A stretch of DNA of 64,000 nucleotides from Hortaea werneckii (lineage: Eukaryota; Ascomycota; Dothideomycetes; Mycosphaerellales; Teratosphaeriaceae): the NCBI GenBank assembly GCA_037044905.1, contig JBAOKB010000177.1, positions 186,001 through 250,000 on the forward strand, given 5' to 3'. Position 1 is the stretch's first letter. Each line of letters starts with the position of its first letter. The notes beneath the pieces are model-generated. The model was not told where the DNA came from. It did no database searches and saw nothing but the letters and a program-made list of their open reading frames with translations. Made by a program: the position numbers and the translations under genes. Below are positions 22,284 to 34,253 of the stretch, one piece after another.

Positions 22284-25200
22284 ATGCCTTCCACCTCTCC
22301 TGGCGCGCCGAGTCCCTTCGCCCAGATCCTCCCCGGCGCGCCGACTCAGTCCCTCCAAGCCATTTCGACCTTGACCTACCGCTATAGACGATACATCCTA
22401 TACATCTCCGGCAAACGGCTGAACATCCTATCCTCGCCTACCAAGCTCATCCACGTACTGGACTTCAAAGACGACCTGGTTGCTGTCACGGGACAATCGC
22501 AGACAGGGAAAGTTGCCGTCGCTAGTAAAAGCCATGTGTATATCCTGGAGCCTGTGACAGAAGGGTGGAATAGGATTTGGTGGGAGAAGGCGCTGCTGCT
22601 GCGGAGGGAGGATGCGGAAGATGAGATTGCATGCTTGAGTTGGGGTGGTGAGGGCGAGATAGTCTTGGGAGGTAGTAAAGCGCTATCGCTATACTCGACG
22701 ATACCTAGATCGAGGCGAGGATCGCCGATTGTAACACCCATCGATGGGGAGGAAGTGGAAGAGCGTAGAGCGCTATGGTCGAAGCGGGTCGCAGCGCCTG
22801 TGAGGTCTGTCGCGTTCAGTCCGACCGCTGGCTCGATTGCGACGTGCACCGGGCGAGATCGCCTTGTCAAGATATGGAGGAGATTGTCGTTTGAGGATGG
22901 CCTGTTTGATTACACTTACCTCGCGCACGGTGGCATCGTAACGCATATCGAGTGGCGCCCCCTGGACGAGCATGCTGAAGAGCGAAGAGGAAGTGGCATT
23001 GGTGGCAGGCATGAAGAGGATCCTGAAGTACTTTACAGCATTGCGACAGACGGTATGCTTCGCATGTGGAGGACTGGAGGCATGCATGACCTTGACATTC
23101 TTGTGCTTCACACGACGGTGGATCTGGTCGCCGCTATACCGCAATCACCCTCGCTGAGCTCGAAAGGAAAGTCACAAGAGCGTCCTCCGCCTCGCTACTG
23201 CTTCCCAATTGCCGGCCGATAAATTCAGCGCTGCAGTCAATGCTGCAACAGCACGTCTGAATAAAGATCAGATCAGTCACTCTCTAGAGCATCTGAAAGA
23301 GATTTTGTCCAAGTCGCCAGACGTCATTATCGCTCTTGACGGCCAAGGACGAATGTCTGCGTGGGGTTTGCAAAGCATCGGGCATAAAAGGAGAATAGAT
23401 ACACCAGAGGCTAGAGATGCATTTCACGTCGCGCATCAGGAAGGTCTCGACATACGTTTTGGGAAGGATGTCAACGTAAGGTTTGAAGCTTGGTTAGAGG
23501 ACGATACGATTAGTGTGCTTGCCCACAGGTTCGACGGACATGTCGAGTTGTGGCAGGGCGATATTGAGACGTTTTTGTCGCCGTCCGCTGCGGGACCTGA
23601 CCGGCTGCAAAAGGTTGCTGATTGGACGGGCCACTCTTCGAGCATAGAGGCTTTGCAACCTGTTGAGGATGGAAAAGCTCTGATCTCACGTTCGGAGAGC
23701 GGAGACGTTGCAAAGTGGGATTTGGGAGCAGATGGCCTGCTATACCTGTCGCCATGAGCAGACCGAATTTCCCGTCTGCGTGCGTATCATCTCCCGACCT
23801 CGAGGTGGAACAACAATTCAAAGATGGTGCGATACAGTCAGTAAACGATCAAGTGGCTGCGTTCGTCTCTGTGGACGGCAAACAGCTTATGATTGTTGCA
23901 GTCAAGGAAGGCTACATCGAGCACCGAGTATCGTTCAAGAAGCCGATCAAGCATCTCTGTCTGCTGAGTCCTGCTCAGTCTCAGAGCTTACTTGCCGTTG
24001 GCTTTGACGAAAACGTTGAGATACTAGTACAGGGTCGATACGAACATGGCTCGGATTCTACGACATGGAGTTCCGTCAAGGATGTCTCAATTTCTGGGCT
24101 CGGGATGACGATCAATGCTCTTGAATGGCTCAAGGATGGTGCACTAGCCATAGCCACGAGCAATGGTCTGCTCCTGTCGGAAAACAACACTCCGCTTGAT
24201 CACCTCCATGGCGAGCTGCAGCAGAAACTCGACAACGACCCTCAGCAGATCAAGACTGTGCCTTTAATGCACCTCGCAAGGAAGCTCAAGCAGCCCTTAC
24301 CAGTCTGGCATCCCGGCACGATGATGCACCTTGTGCACTCGGGAAAGCCTTCCGCCGCAATCAATGTGTTCTGCAAGTTGCTTGATCATCTGAAGTTCTG
24401 GAGTGAGGACGATCATTTACCACCACTATTAGAATTAGATACCCGTGAACTCCTCGAGGACGAGCATCACCTTGAGAACGACACTGTTCGAGATCTTGTC
24501 GAGCAGCTGGAGTCGAAACATTTGCCAGCCATCTCAGAAAAAGAGCAGAAGCATCTTGTATGCATGTTACATGCTCTGGCTTACATCTCTGAGCACATGC
24601 GAGGTCTCGACACGCATGCCTTGAGATACCTCTTTCACTGGAAGCTACAGTTGCTACAGATGGACGACCCTGAGAAAGGGCAGCCAAATGGAACACAATC
24701 AGCTCCTCAAATGCAATGGCGTGAAATCGCATTTGCTTACCACAGCACCACGCAGCAACCTCTCTTGGACATTCTCGTCCTGCACTGCGACAATAAAATC
24801 ACCTGGGACATAGCCCGTTCTCTCGGCATCACGGCTTGGCTTGCAGACAAGGAAGCGCTCGAGCAAGTCTTTGAGTCTTTGGCCCAGGCGACCTATCGCC
24901 AGACATCACCTCCAGATCCGATCAACGCTTCGCTTTACTTTCTCGCGCTGCACAAGAAGCCGACGCTGCTCTCGTTGTGGCGGATCGCGACCTGGCACCG
25001 AGAGCAACGAGCGACGATGAATTTCTTGAAGCGCGATTTCGGTCAGCCGGATGCAAGGACGGCGGCGAAGAAGAACGCCTACGCGTTGATGGGTAAGCGG
25101 CGATTCGAGTATGCTGCTGCTTTCTTCCTTCTCGCCGAGGACCCGACTAGCGCTTCGAATATTTTGGCAGGTCAATGCAAAGACGTGATGTTGGCGATCG

Positions 25201-25834
25201 CAGTCGGGAGACTGTACAGCGGAGATGGATCGCCAGCCCTACGGAAGCTTTTACAGGAGAGGTTGATGCCAGATGCTGAGAGGGACGGCGATCGATGGTT
25301 GTTGAGCTGGGGTCATGCCCTTCTCAAGGAACGGCAACAGGCAGCTCAAGCTCTGGTACTTCCACACAGTGGAGTGAGGTCCTGGGAAGGGGATGACCCC
25401 ATAACGCTGATTCTTTATCGCGAGCTGCGGAAGTCAAGTTCTCAAGAAGAATATGAGGCTGTATTGCGAGCCGCGAGAGTTTTACGCCGCATGGGCCTCT
25501 GGTTGCCCGCCCTCGACTTGGTCAGCAACTGGCAATTCCTGCCAGCTGATGTCCAAGAACAGAATCTTCCAAAGACGAATGGCGTAGCTAGTGAGGAAGA
25601 AGCCTACTCAGAGATACCCAAAGCAAGCGAGCCCCCTTCGCTACTTGACGGTTACGATACCCCGCCAGCGGAAAGTAATGACAAAGCCGCAAGAGAAGCC
25701 AAAGCAGCCGAATTGCTGAAGAAGTTGAAAGAGAAAAAGATGGGCCGCCCAAGGAGCAGGAGGCGAAGAAACCTCCGCCTACGCAGTTCAAGGAGCCGGA
25801 CGCGAATAGCCTTCTAGATAGCTTTGGATTCTAA
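22284..25834 (+). CDS. RAV1: Rav1 / rabconnectin-3-like WD-repeat subunit of the RAVE V-ATPase assembly complex
   Basis: Single exon as seen; about 1,183 aa. N-terminal WD repeats (SVAFSPTAGSIATCTGRDRLVKIWRR; VTHIEWRP ... LYSIATDGMLRMWR; EALQPVEDGKALISRSESGD). The Rav1p_C region follows: PINASLYFLALHKKPTLLSL, FLKRDFGQPDARTAAKKNAY, KRRFEYAAAFFLLAEDPTSA. The extreme C-terminus EPDANSLLDSFGF is typical of fungal Rav1. With Rav2 and Skp1 the protein reassembles V1 with V0 after glucose is restored. Three frame breaks: one extra base at 23204-23206, one missing near 23752, and one missing in the A run 25734-25738. Net repair gives a multiple of three. A 58-nt GT-AG segment (23171-23228) could also bridge the first break but would delete the conserved LPADKFSAAV. 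Confidence 0.9.
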
Positions 25835-26543
25835 GCCTCGAGCCTGATGTATACTTAATTCCACCTGTCAAGCTAATTTGATGCTATTTCAATTTCACTT
25901 GGTGATCTCTGGTTTCGCCAAGTATGCTCGTGGTCCTGTAAGCAAACGCTACTCTTTACCGTCCGGTATTGAATGTGTGAAATATCATGAGTCAGTGTTA
26001 CAAAGGTTCGAAAAATCGTCATAACTCTTCTAGGGGCGCGTGCCAGAAACCCCGCCCCAGCCAGGTGAGGAAGGAGGAAGAGCCAAGCAGTAGACATGCT
26101 TGTCGTGCTCGTTTATCGTACATGTAGTCAAAGTATCGTCCGGTTCGAATGGGCCCCGCGGCAAGCAAGGGCAGATGACACACTTTCCTATCAGCTCGTC
26201 TTTGATGATACAGTATCAAGGTCCGCACTGGACGGGAGGCTGCACAAAAGGATGGGAATGCTGACATGCAAATATACCTCAGGCAAATCGGAGCTGTTGG
26301 TTTAACTCCAGCTTATGCCGGCTCATAAGCACGTCAGCAACGGGCTGATCAGTTCCGGCTTGGTGTTTGCACGAGGGTGTAAAGCGATACATTCCGTCGT
26401 GTTGGCGACAACGGTGGGCTACGGTAGCATTTGTCTCATCATATTCCTACCATAGCGTCCGGCCTACCTCATTGCTGGTTTTAGCCACGCCCGGGAAACA
26501 CTCCTCTAAGCACAGGTCTGCACCCTCTGCTGCTTACCCGAGG
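25835..26543. other. Intergenic region Rav1 / P450
   Basis: 709 bp with no supportable gene. It is the promoter region of the P450 gene. Confidence 0.5.
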
Positions 26544-28374
26544 ATGCACATCTCGGAGCTTTCGTTTACTACGCAAGCAGCCCTCGGGCTCGCTCTGCTG
26601 TTTGTATGCTATCAAGTGTACACCAGCCTTACCATCGGTGCCAAACGAAGAGCGATACAAAACCAAAAGGGACCTGCCGGCACCATGGTTCCCAGGGATG
26701 CAAAGATCGTATTTTCGGGATCGACCTCTTCCTCCAGAATTTCCGTCTCATAAGAGAACACAAGATTCTCGATGCCGTCCGAAACCGATTTCTGGACATG
26801 GGGGTCAACACCATGCAAATTAATCTTCTAGGTCGCCACGCACACTTGACTGTGGAGCCCGAAAACCTCAAGGTCATCCAGGCCCTGGAGCACAAGAAGT
26901 GGCAATTGGGTACTAGGAGGAAATTTGGATTTCGACCTTTACTTGGTGATGGTAAGCCTGGTTCCGCCCATTTAGTTCTAAGTCGATAAGGCTAATGAAA
27001 ATGTCTCAGGTATCTTCACCACCGACGGCGCCGCCTGGCACCATTCGCGAGAGATGTTAAGGCCAAACTTCGTGCGCTCCCAAGTCGGTGACCTCGCGAC
27101 TTTCGAGCGTCATGTCTCGCACCTCATCCAGTCGATCCCAAAAGACAATTCCACAGTCGATCTCTCCGACAAGTTCTTCCGTCGTAAGTATGACGAGATG
27201 CGATCGCTTTGGATGCTCGCTGACCCGGAACCATTCCAAAGTTACAATGGACAGTGCCACTGAGTTTCTCTTTGGTGAATCAACTGAGTCACTGACCACC
27301 GGTAGCACAGAGGGATTCGCAGAGTCTTTCAATAGGGGTCAAGAGCACATTGGCAACCTGGCGCGGTGGGGGCCGTTGGCCATGCTGCTCTCCAGTGGGA
27401 AACAATGGAAGCATGATCGTGATTTCGTGCACTCTTTCGTGGATTATTATGTAGGTCTAAAGGAGACTTGTCCGTTTTCCTTAATGATCGCTAACTTCTA
27501 AACAGGTGGAAAAGGGTCTTGCGAAGCGTGGCGAGCTGCTGTCAGAGAAGTCAAATGCTGAAAAGCCTGCTGGCCGCTATGTATTCATCGACGAGCTTGT
27601 GCGCCAGACGACCGACCGCATCAGGATTCGCAGCGAGCTTTTGAACATCTTGCTGGCCGGCCGGGATACCACTGCGTCCCTCCTCACTAATGTATGGTGG
27701 CTCCTATCGACGCGGCCAGACATTTGGCAGAGATTGCAGACAGAGGTTGCAGGGTTGAATGGCGAGCTGCCGACCTTCGAGCAGCTGAAAGAGATGAAGT
27801 ATCTGAAGGCTCTTTTGAACGAGTCACTTCGATTGCATCCCGTTGTACCCATGAACAGCAGGGAAGCGGTAGAAGACACGACGCTTCCGGTGGGCGGTGG
27901 TCCTGACGGTGCAGCACCAATTTTCGTGAAGGCCGGCGCGGTAGTCGGATGGAGCGTATACGCCATGCACCGCCGCAAAGATTACTATGGCGAAGACGCA
28001 GAGGAATTCAAGCCTGAACGGTGGCTTGATGACCCTGCCACAGGGAAACGGGGTTTGAGGCCCGGCTGGGAGTATCTGCCGGTCAGTTGACCCTCGAGAT
28101 TATCAGGTCATCAATATGCTAACTTGACCATCCAGTTCAACGGCGGTCCACGCATTTGCTTGGTACGTTCTTTCACTATGTCCCAAGTTCGATCATCGCT
28201 AACACTTCCGAATAGGGCCAGCAGTTCGCTCTCACTGAAGCCAGCTACACTACCACGAGACTGTGTCAGGCTTTCTCGGCCATTGAAAGCCGAGACAACC
28301 AGCCCTGGGAAGAGATGCTCGCGCTGACGTGTGTTAACAGACACGGCGCTAAGGTTGCGCTCACTGGCAGGTGA
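26544..28374 (+). CDS. Cytochrome P450, CYP52-like (alkane / fatty-acid omega-hydroxylase type)
   Basis: Six exons: 26544-26951, 27010-27183, 27242-27450, 27506-28081, 28136-28162, 28216-28374; 517 aa after restoring one base. There is an N-terminal membrane anchor (AALGLALLFVCYQVYTSLTI). CYP52 signatures include FGIDLFLQNFRLIREHKILD, MGVNTMQINLLGRH, MLRPNFVRSQV and MDSATEFLFGESTESL. The I-helix reads LLAGRDTTAS, the ExxR motif is NESLRLHP, and the heme loop is FNGGPRICLGQQF, whose Cys codon lies in the 27-nt exon 5. Such ER enzymes hydroxylate the terminal carbon of alkanes and fatty acids. One missing base is inferred in the A run 26665-26668. Exons 2-6 are all in frame with canonical splice sites. 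It lies tail-to-tail with the MFS gene, 80 bp away. Confidence 0.92.
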
Positions 28375-28454
28375 GAAGGTCATCTGGTCGTTTTATTCAA
28401 CGTATGGTCGTCAAAATTTGCCTTCAAACCCTGTCATTAACTTCTATCTTGAGC

Positions 28455-30141
28455 CTAGTGCGCTGCCTTCAAAGAGCTGCTGTTTATATACTTCCAGTAT
28501 GTGTCAGTGGAGAAACGACGTAGCATCTTGCCTATGAAAATCATTGGCACGAATGTAGCCATGCATAGAAGCGACAGGAAACCGGCCTCGATGAAGCAAT
28601 TCTGAAGACCCTCGTTCGTGTACCACGGCGTGATCGCGTAGGTGAATCCGAAGCCAATGGTGTTCCGGACAACGATCACAGAGGCCATTGATTCGCCACT
28701 GATCTCTTGAAACAGTCCACCGCGTATGATAGCCCGATACTACCGCCAACAATGACTCCGAATACCATCATGCCGAGTCCGAAAGCAAGGCCGACCCAGT
28801 GAATACCGTGGTACGCTCCGACGCCCCATGTGATGAGGCCGGCACAAGAGAAAAGCCCTGCAAGAGCGAGAGGCCAGAGCCGTTGTTCAGGCTCACGTAC
28901 ACCGCCATTGCGGCGTGCAAGGTATAGCGCAAGACGGTCCGTCACTGTACCTGCCCAAAGACATCCGAAAGCGGCTCCAAGTATCGGTCCAACGTATATG
29001 CATCCGACCAAAGAAGCAGACCAGTTGTAGGGTGGTGCGCTAAGGATTGGACTAGTCGTCCCGTTCATGACTTGATACCAGGATAAGTTGATTCCGTAGA
29101 TAAACCCAGCCCAGGCCACATTTGGAAAGCGAATGATGATCAGCAGCGGACGAAGCATCATCCAAAGTGTCTGCTTGACAGTGGGTCGCCCATCCCATCT
29201 TACAAATGGTTTGAGCTTTTGAACGTAGGACCGAGGCGCCGAGTGGTTGTCTCCTCCCGTCGAGAGCGATTCTCCTGCTCTGATTGTGGGAAGAGAAGGC
29301 TTCTTTTCAGCACTTATCGACTCACTGACGACTTTGTCTGCTTCTGGAGAGGTCGCGACAAGTCCTTCGACATTCCCGCGGAAGTACATGGTCTCCTCCA
29401 TCCCGAAGAATAAGATCAGGAACGCTCCTGCGGCGACAATCGCTCCGAACCACATCGTCCAGCGCCACCCAAAAGCGTCGTCGAACCAGCCGGCAATGAG
29501 AGGCGCGATGAAGTTGGATCCAAACAGTGTAAAGACGTACATGCCCATGTACGTCCCTCTTTCATGGGCGAAGAATAAGTCCGGTATCGACATTTCCGGA
29601 AGAGATTCAATGGGTGCCCCAATGAGTCCGATGAGGATGCGATGGGCGTACCATTCGCCGGCGGAGCTCGTGTACGCTGTCCATACCATGATCGGCACAG
29701 TGAGTAGTTGTGAAGCTAGATAGACGCCTCGCCGTCCGTAGGTCAGTGCAATTGGCTGCCAGAACAAACAACCCCCTTGCAAGATGTCAGCTGTTGCACA
29801 ACGGCCTCAGTAATCAAAGACTTACATCCAAGGAAAAGAAACATGACGCCGTTGCCCTGAACAAGGTCTGTAGTCGAAATGCCGGTATCAGCGGTGATAT
29901 CGGCAAGGACAGAGTAATGAAGTGTTGTAGGTATGCCAACGCCTAGGGTGTACACCGCGACCATAGCCAGAGCCCAGAACTTTCGTTTTGGCGTCCATCG
30001 CAGCGGGTCCTCGGGATCACGGCTTGGTTGTGGTACCAACACAATGTCGGTCTTGCCACTTGCATGTTCTCCGGTAGAAGCCTGACCTGCGATGTCAATT
30101 AAGTGAACCGTTCCAGGCACAGGACGCGTTGAATCTGCCAT
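28455..30141 (-). CDS. MFS transporter, DHA1 type (Hol1-like)
   Basis: Exons 30141-29826 and 29775-28455 (50-nt intron, donor GTAAGT); 545 aa with one base restored. The cytosolic N-terminus leads into SRDPEDPLRWTPKRKFWALA, the entry typical of this DHA1 subgroup. About twelve hydrophobic segments follow, including GNGVMFLFLGWGCLFWQPIA split by the intron. A long central loop holds a Ser/Lys-rich stretch between TM6 and TM7. The second half carries FGLGMMVFGVIVGGSIGLSY and MASVIVVRNTIGFGFTYAIT. Family members exchange H+ for amines, drugs or other small molecules at the plasma membrane; substrate unknown. One missing base near 28706-28708 separates DCFK from the downstream EISGES frame. Confidence 0.88.
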
Positions 30142-30557
30142 TGTCTTCTATGTTCAGCGAGATCAAGACGTCCATTGACCGAACTTGGTCAAGCAAGGGC
30201 TTGTTGGCCTCGCTAAATAAAGAGGCATTAGATTGAAAGGGCAATTGCCATGCTTGCAGCCATCCATGCAGTAAAAATGATTGGTGGCTCAGCACTTGGC
30301 CGAGACCTGGCCGTATGCCCGGACGCACTGGGTATCAGATAGGCCAAAGAGCCTCAGGAGCGTGCGATTCCACAAGTCGCGAGAGCTGAATTTGGGGCCG
30401 AAACGTTATCCAGATGGAAGCTTGTTGTATTGTAAAACCGATACATTGGACGCGCAGCGAGCTGGAAAACTGATAACAAGATTCAAGCGACAAAATCATG
30501 TCTCGAATATTAAGGAATAGGCTCTGCAATGGGCCCGCTACGCGAAGATATTCTAAC
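30142..30557. promoter_or_regulatory. Divergent promoter region MFS / amidase
   Basis: 416 bp between divergent starts. No gene is supportable; a short open frame at 30281-30520 has no conserved feature. Confidence 0.5.
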
Positions 30558-31947
30558 ATGAACTCGCCGAAAGCAAGGCGATTCACCATCAACGGTGATC
30601 GATTATGGTGAGGCAAAAGCCAGCCTGTTGTTTGTGCATCCGTCACAAATCTGCTGACGGCCATCGCTAGGCAAGACATACACTACACGGCGCAGTGGTC
30701 AGCCCCCGGCTCTACCAGTGACGCAGGCGGTCTGTGTCGACTAAGTGGCACCAAAGAAGATAAACTGGCACGTGACTGGTTCGCGGAGCAGGTGCACAGT
30801 CTGAAGCCGAAATCATACGCCGTCAATGGCACCGGGTCTCAATTTGTAACCTTTCAGGGCGAAGATGATTCTCTGCCTCCCATTGCCATGGGTTCTCACC
30901 TCGACTCAGTTGCCACCGGTGGACGCTTTGATGGCCCACTGGGCGTGATCGGCGCTTTAGAAGTCGTCCGCAGCCTAAAGGAACAGGGTATCCGCACACG
31001 AGCCCCTATCACGTTGATCAATTGGACAAACGAGGTGAGCCTGCAAAGCATCGACTTCAGTGTACCGGTCGCAAGACCAGCTGACCTAAAAGTATAGGAA
31101 GGTGCTCGTTTCTTCCCACCATTGGGGTCATCTTGTGTGTACGCCGGTCAGAGCACTGTATCAGCAGCCCACGAAAGCAAAGCAAATAACGGGAGCGGAG
31201 AAACACTAGGTGAGGCTCTCCAGTCAATCGGTCATGTGGGTGAAGGACCGAACACCTTTGCCGAGTTCCCGTTGTCCGCGCATTTCGAAATCCATGTAGA
31301 ACAACACACAACGTTGGAAGAAGCCGGCAAGCCGGTAGGATGGGTCGAAGGGTGGCAAGGAATCGATGTCTTCGAGGTCGTTCTGCGCGGAGAAGACGGC
31401 CATGCAAACACATATCCCATGTTCGGCCGGAAAGACTCGCTTGTCGGCGCTAGCAAGTTGATCACAGAGCTCGACGAGCTCGCTTATTCCAGCGGTGGGT
31501 ATACGACTCCGACCAACATCCAATCTGGGCCTGTAGGTTCCTGTAACATTCAGTCATGGACGAAGCTTGTGTTTTGCAACATGCACCGCGAACTCGACGG
31601 TCTCACAACAATGGAGAAAGCGATAACGGCAAGGCCCAAGCCATCGCCGCCCGTCATGGCCTGGAGCTCGAAATCAGCCGAATCATGCATCTTGAACCTG
31701 GCAGCTTCTGGCCTGAAGCGATCGCCTGCGTCGAGCGGGCTTGTGGCGATCGTGGCATTGGAGCAAAGACCCTAACAGCCCACGACAGTACCATGACAAC
31801 GTTGGTATGTCCCACCGCGATGGTGTTTGCCCGGGTAAGGATGGAATCTCCCACTGTGCCAAAGAGTGGACCAGCAAAGAAGACTGCGCCGAGAGTGCGT
31901 TGGTGCTGGGACGAGCAGTGCTGAACTTTGACGAGACTTTGAAGTAG
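30558..31947 (+). CDS. M20-family amidase, hydantoinase/carbamoylase type
   Basis: Exons 30558-30607, 30671-31034, 31098-31947; 421 aa with two bases restored. The start is fixed by a 50-nt first exon (MNSPKARRFTINGDRL, Trp split by the intron) that joins QDIHYTAQWSAPG across a 63-nt intron with branch GCTGAC. Metal and active-site motifs of the M20 carbamoylase group: MGSHLDSVATGGRFDGPLG, WTNE joined to EGARFFPP by intron 2, HFEIHVEQH, HREL, TAHDSTMTT ... CPTAMVF, and KDGISH. These cytosolic di-metal enzymes hydrolyse N-carbamoyl-amino acids, ureidoglycolate-like or allantoate-like amides. Missing bases are inferred at 31628-31632 and in the G run 31833-31835. The next gene is a carboxylate-type transporter. 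Confidence 0.88.
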
Positions 31948-32581
31948 TGAATGATGCGAGCGGACGAAAGCGCTCGCATGCTAAAGTAACCCTGATATAC
32001 AAGCTTTTTACGCGTATCAAATCATCTTTGTCTGAAGTGTGTACTCGCCTCTCTGGACGCAAATAGAGATAACGACTTTTTGATGAGGTTGAAGCCGCCA
32101 GAAGACGCATTTGCCCCAGATTCATTAGTGAGAAGTGCCTGGTCAGGACAGATGCTGACGCAGATGTTGCGTGTCCAATAATGGAAACGCTGCTGATTTG
32201 GGCAGAGGAGTGATTGCCATCGGGGAGACGATGCTGTACATACGCCCTATGACTTTCTTGCACGTCGTCAGACCTACCTACCTAGGTATCGTGTCGAGAT
32301 CAAGCCTCGCGCTCGGCACGAGGTATCCGCTCACTTGCGTGAAAGCCGACGATCAGCACCACAAAAACTTTGTATGACTAACTCCACTGGCTGCAAGGGC
32401 AAACCCTCGTAACGGTACCCCCAAGGCCGGCGGCAAAGCTATCCCGACTGTCGGCCAGCAAATAGGCACAGCAATGTCTTATTAGACTAGCCCGACGGCC
32501 GGGCCATTGGAGCTCTGATGTTTTCTCTACTATAATGACCACCACAGCTCTTCTGTAGCGTCCGCTCGTTTCGTTTGAAAG
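31948..32581. promoter_or_regulatory. Intergenic region amidase / MCT-like transporter
   Basis: 634 bp without a supportable gene. It includes a CCTACCTACCTAGG-type motif at 32272-32285. Confidence 0.5.
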
Positions 32582-34115
32582 ATGGTGTTTTATACCCATA
32601 CAGATCGGGAAGAGGATTTGAACGAGCCCATTTCTCAAAAGCCATGTAAGTCCGCTGCTGCTACTTCGGGCGATGATCTGGACGGCATTGAGCGAGCCTC
32701 TACCCAGCATGAGAACCGAGAAGAATACGAGATCGACGAACATACGGACGAGAAGAGACAGCAGCCTGAGAAAACTTCACTGGAACTCAAGCGAACCGCG
32801 AGCCGAGCGAGCAATGCTCTGATAGAGTCTTCACGACACGGTCACTCACCAACCCCGGGCCGCCACCAGACGGTGGAATCAAGGCGTGGACCCAGGTGGC
32901 ATGCGGATGGTTCGTCATCTTCACCACGTGGGGATGGGTGAACAGCTATGGCTCCTTCCAAACCTACTACACCCTCAACCTGGACGAATCGGCCTCCACC
33001 ATCTCATGGATAGGCACGATTCAGAACTGGTTCACCTTTTTCGTCGGAGCCTTCAGCGGGCGATTGCTTGACGCGGGGTTGTTCGTCCCTACGCTCATTG
33101 TAGGATCTTTGCTACAATTAATAGGCATCTTCCTGATGTCCATCTCGACCAAATTCTGGCACCTCATGCTCACGCAAGGCGTCCTGACCGGATTAGGAGG
33201 CGGCATTTTCTTCACGCCTTCCATGGGCCTGATAGCTACGTACTTCAACAAGAGACGCGCTTTTGCGATTGGAATCGCGACTACTGGTAACTCAGCAGGT
33301 GGCATGATTTATCCTGTGATTGTGCGTCAGCTATTGCCACAGATTGGGTTTCCTTGGACTGTTCGCGTACTAGGGTTCTTGAATCTGGCGCTTCTATCGT
33401 TGGTCATTGCATTCATGCGACCTCGACTCCCGCCCAGGAAGTCTGGACCTTTGGTTGATTGGAGCGCTTTTACAGAGAAGACGTATGCCTTCTTCGTGGC
33501 AGGATTGTTCTTCATCATATGGGGAATCTATTATACTTTCTACTACGTAAGCATTCCTCGATCTCACTGCGAGACCTTGTTTGTTTGCTTACACTCCTCA
33601 AACAGATCGCATCTTTTGGAGTTGACGAGGTAGGCTTAGAGTTCACGGCTTCTACAGTCCTCGTCATCGTCATCAACGGCGTAGGCTTCCCAGCTCGTGT
33701 AATACCGCCGTATTTTGCGGACAAAGTCGGCCAGCTCAACATGCTGGTGCCCACTCTCTTCTGCCTGATGATCGTAGCGTACTGCTGGCTAGCCGTGGAT
33801 AGCGTGGCCGGCCTCTATGTCTTTACTTGCTTTTATGGGTTGGTGAGCGCAGCATTTCAATGCTTGATTCCGTCAACGGTGGCGAGCATTACGCCTGATC
33901 TCAGTATGGTGGGGACAAGATTGGGCATGGCATTCAGCACATTGTCCTTCGCGGCATTGACAGGTCCGCCGATTGGAGGGGCATTACAGAGCACAATGGG
34001 AGGTGATTACACGGGTGCGTCTGTATGGGCTGCGACCTCTGTACTGGTTTGTTTCGTCCTTTTCGTGCTTGCGAGATTGTCGAAAGCGGGAACGAAGCTT
34101 GGCGTGAAATGCTAG
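32582..34115 (+). CDS. MFS monocarboxylate-permease-like transporter (Mch family)
   Basis: Exons 32582-33546 and 33606-34115 (59-nt intron); 491 aa with one base restored. A hydrophilic, charged N-terminus of about 100 residues precedes PPPDGGIKAWTQVACGWFVI, the DGGxxAW entry motif of the MCT/Mch family. Twelve hydrophobic segments follow, including LTQGVLTGLGGGIFFTPSMG and IGIATTGNSAGGMIYPVIV in the first half and CFYGLVSAAFQCLIPSTVAS and LSFAALTGPPIGGALQS in the second. Fungal relatives move carboxylates, riboflavin or unknown solutes, so substrate is open. One base appears missing near 32821-32830, between the Ser-rich N-terminus and TRSLTNPGPPP. Confidence 0.88.
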
Positions 34116-34253
34116 CGAATGGACTATATTAATGTGTCGAAAATTCAAGGATACCCGAGTACATTGCAGAGGCGCCAGAGCTTACGGAGTATCAAGCCCG
34201 AGGCTACAAGCCCACGCTTTGCAATTTCTCACATCTTACATAATGTTTGAATG

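Noticed and set aside
23171..23228. 58-nt intron in Rav1 as explanation of its first frame break
   Set aside because: It would remove the conserved LPADKFSAAV segment and uses a weak GTCACA donor; one extra C fits better.
26138..26160. tRNA B-box-like GGTTCGAAT
   Set aside because: No A-box at the right spacing and no cloverleaf can be folded. The similar GGTTCGAG near 10598 fails for the same reason.
26544..34115. Secondary-metabolite biosynthetic cluster
   Set aside because: P450 and MFS genes are present, but no PKS, NRPS, terpene cyclase or cluster-specific Zn2Cys6 regulator lies in the window.
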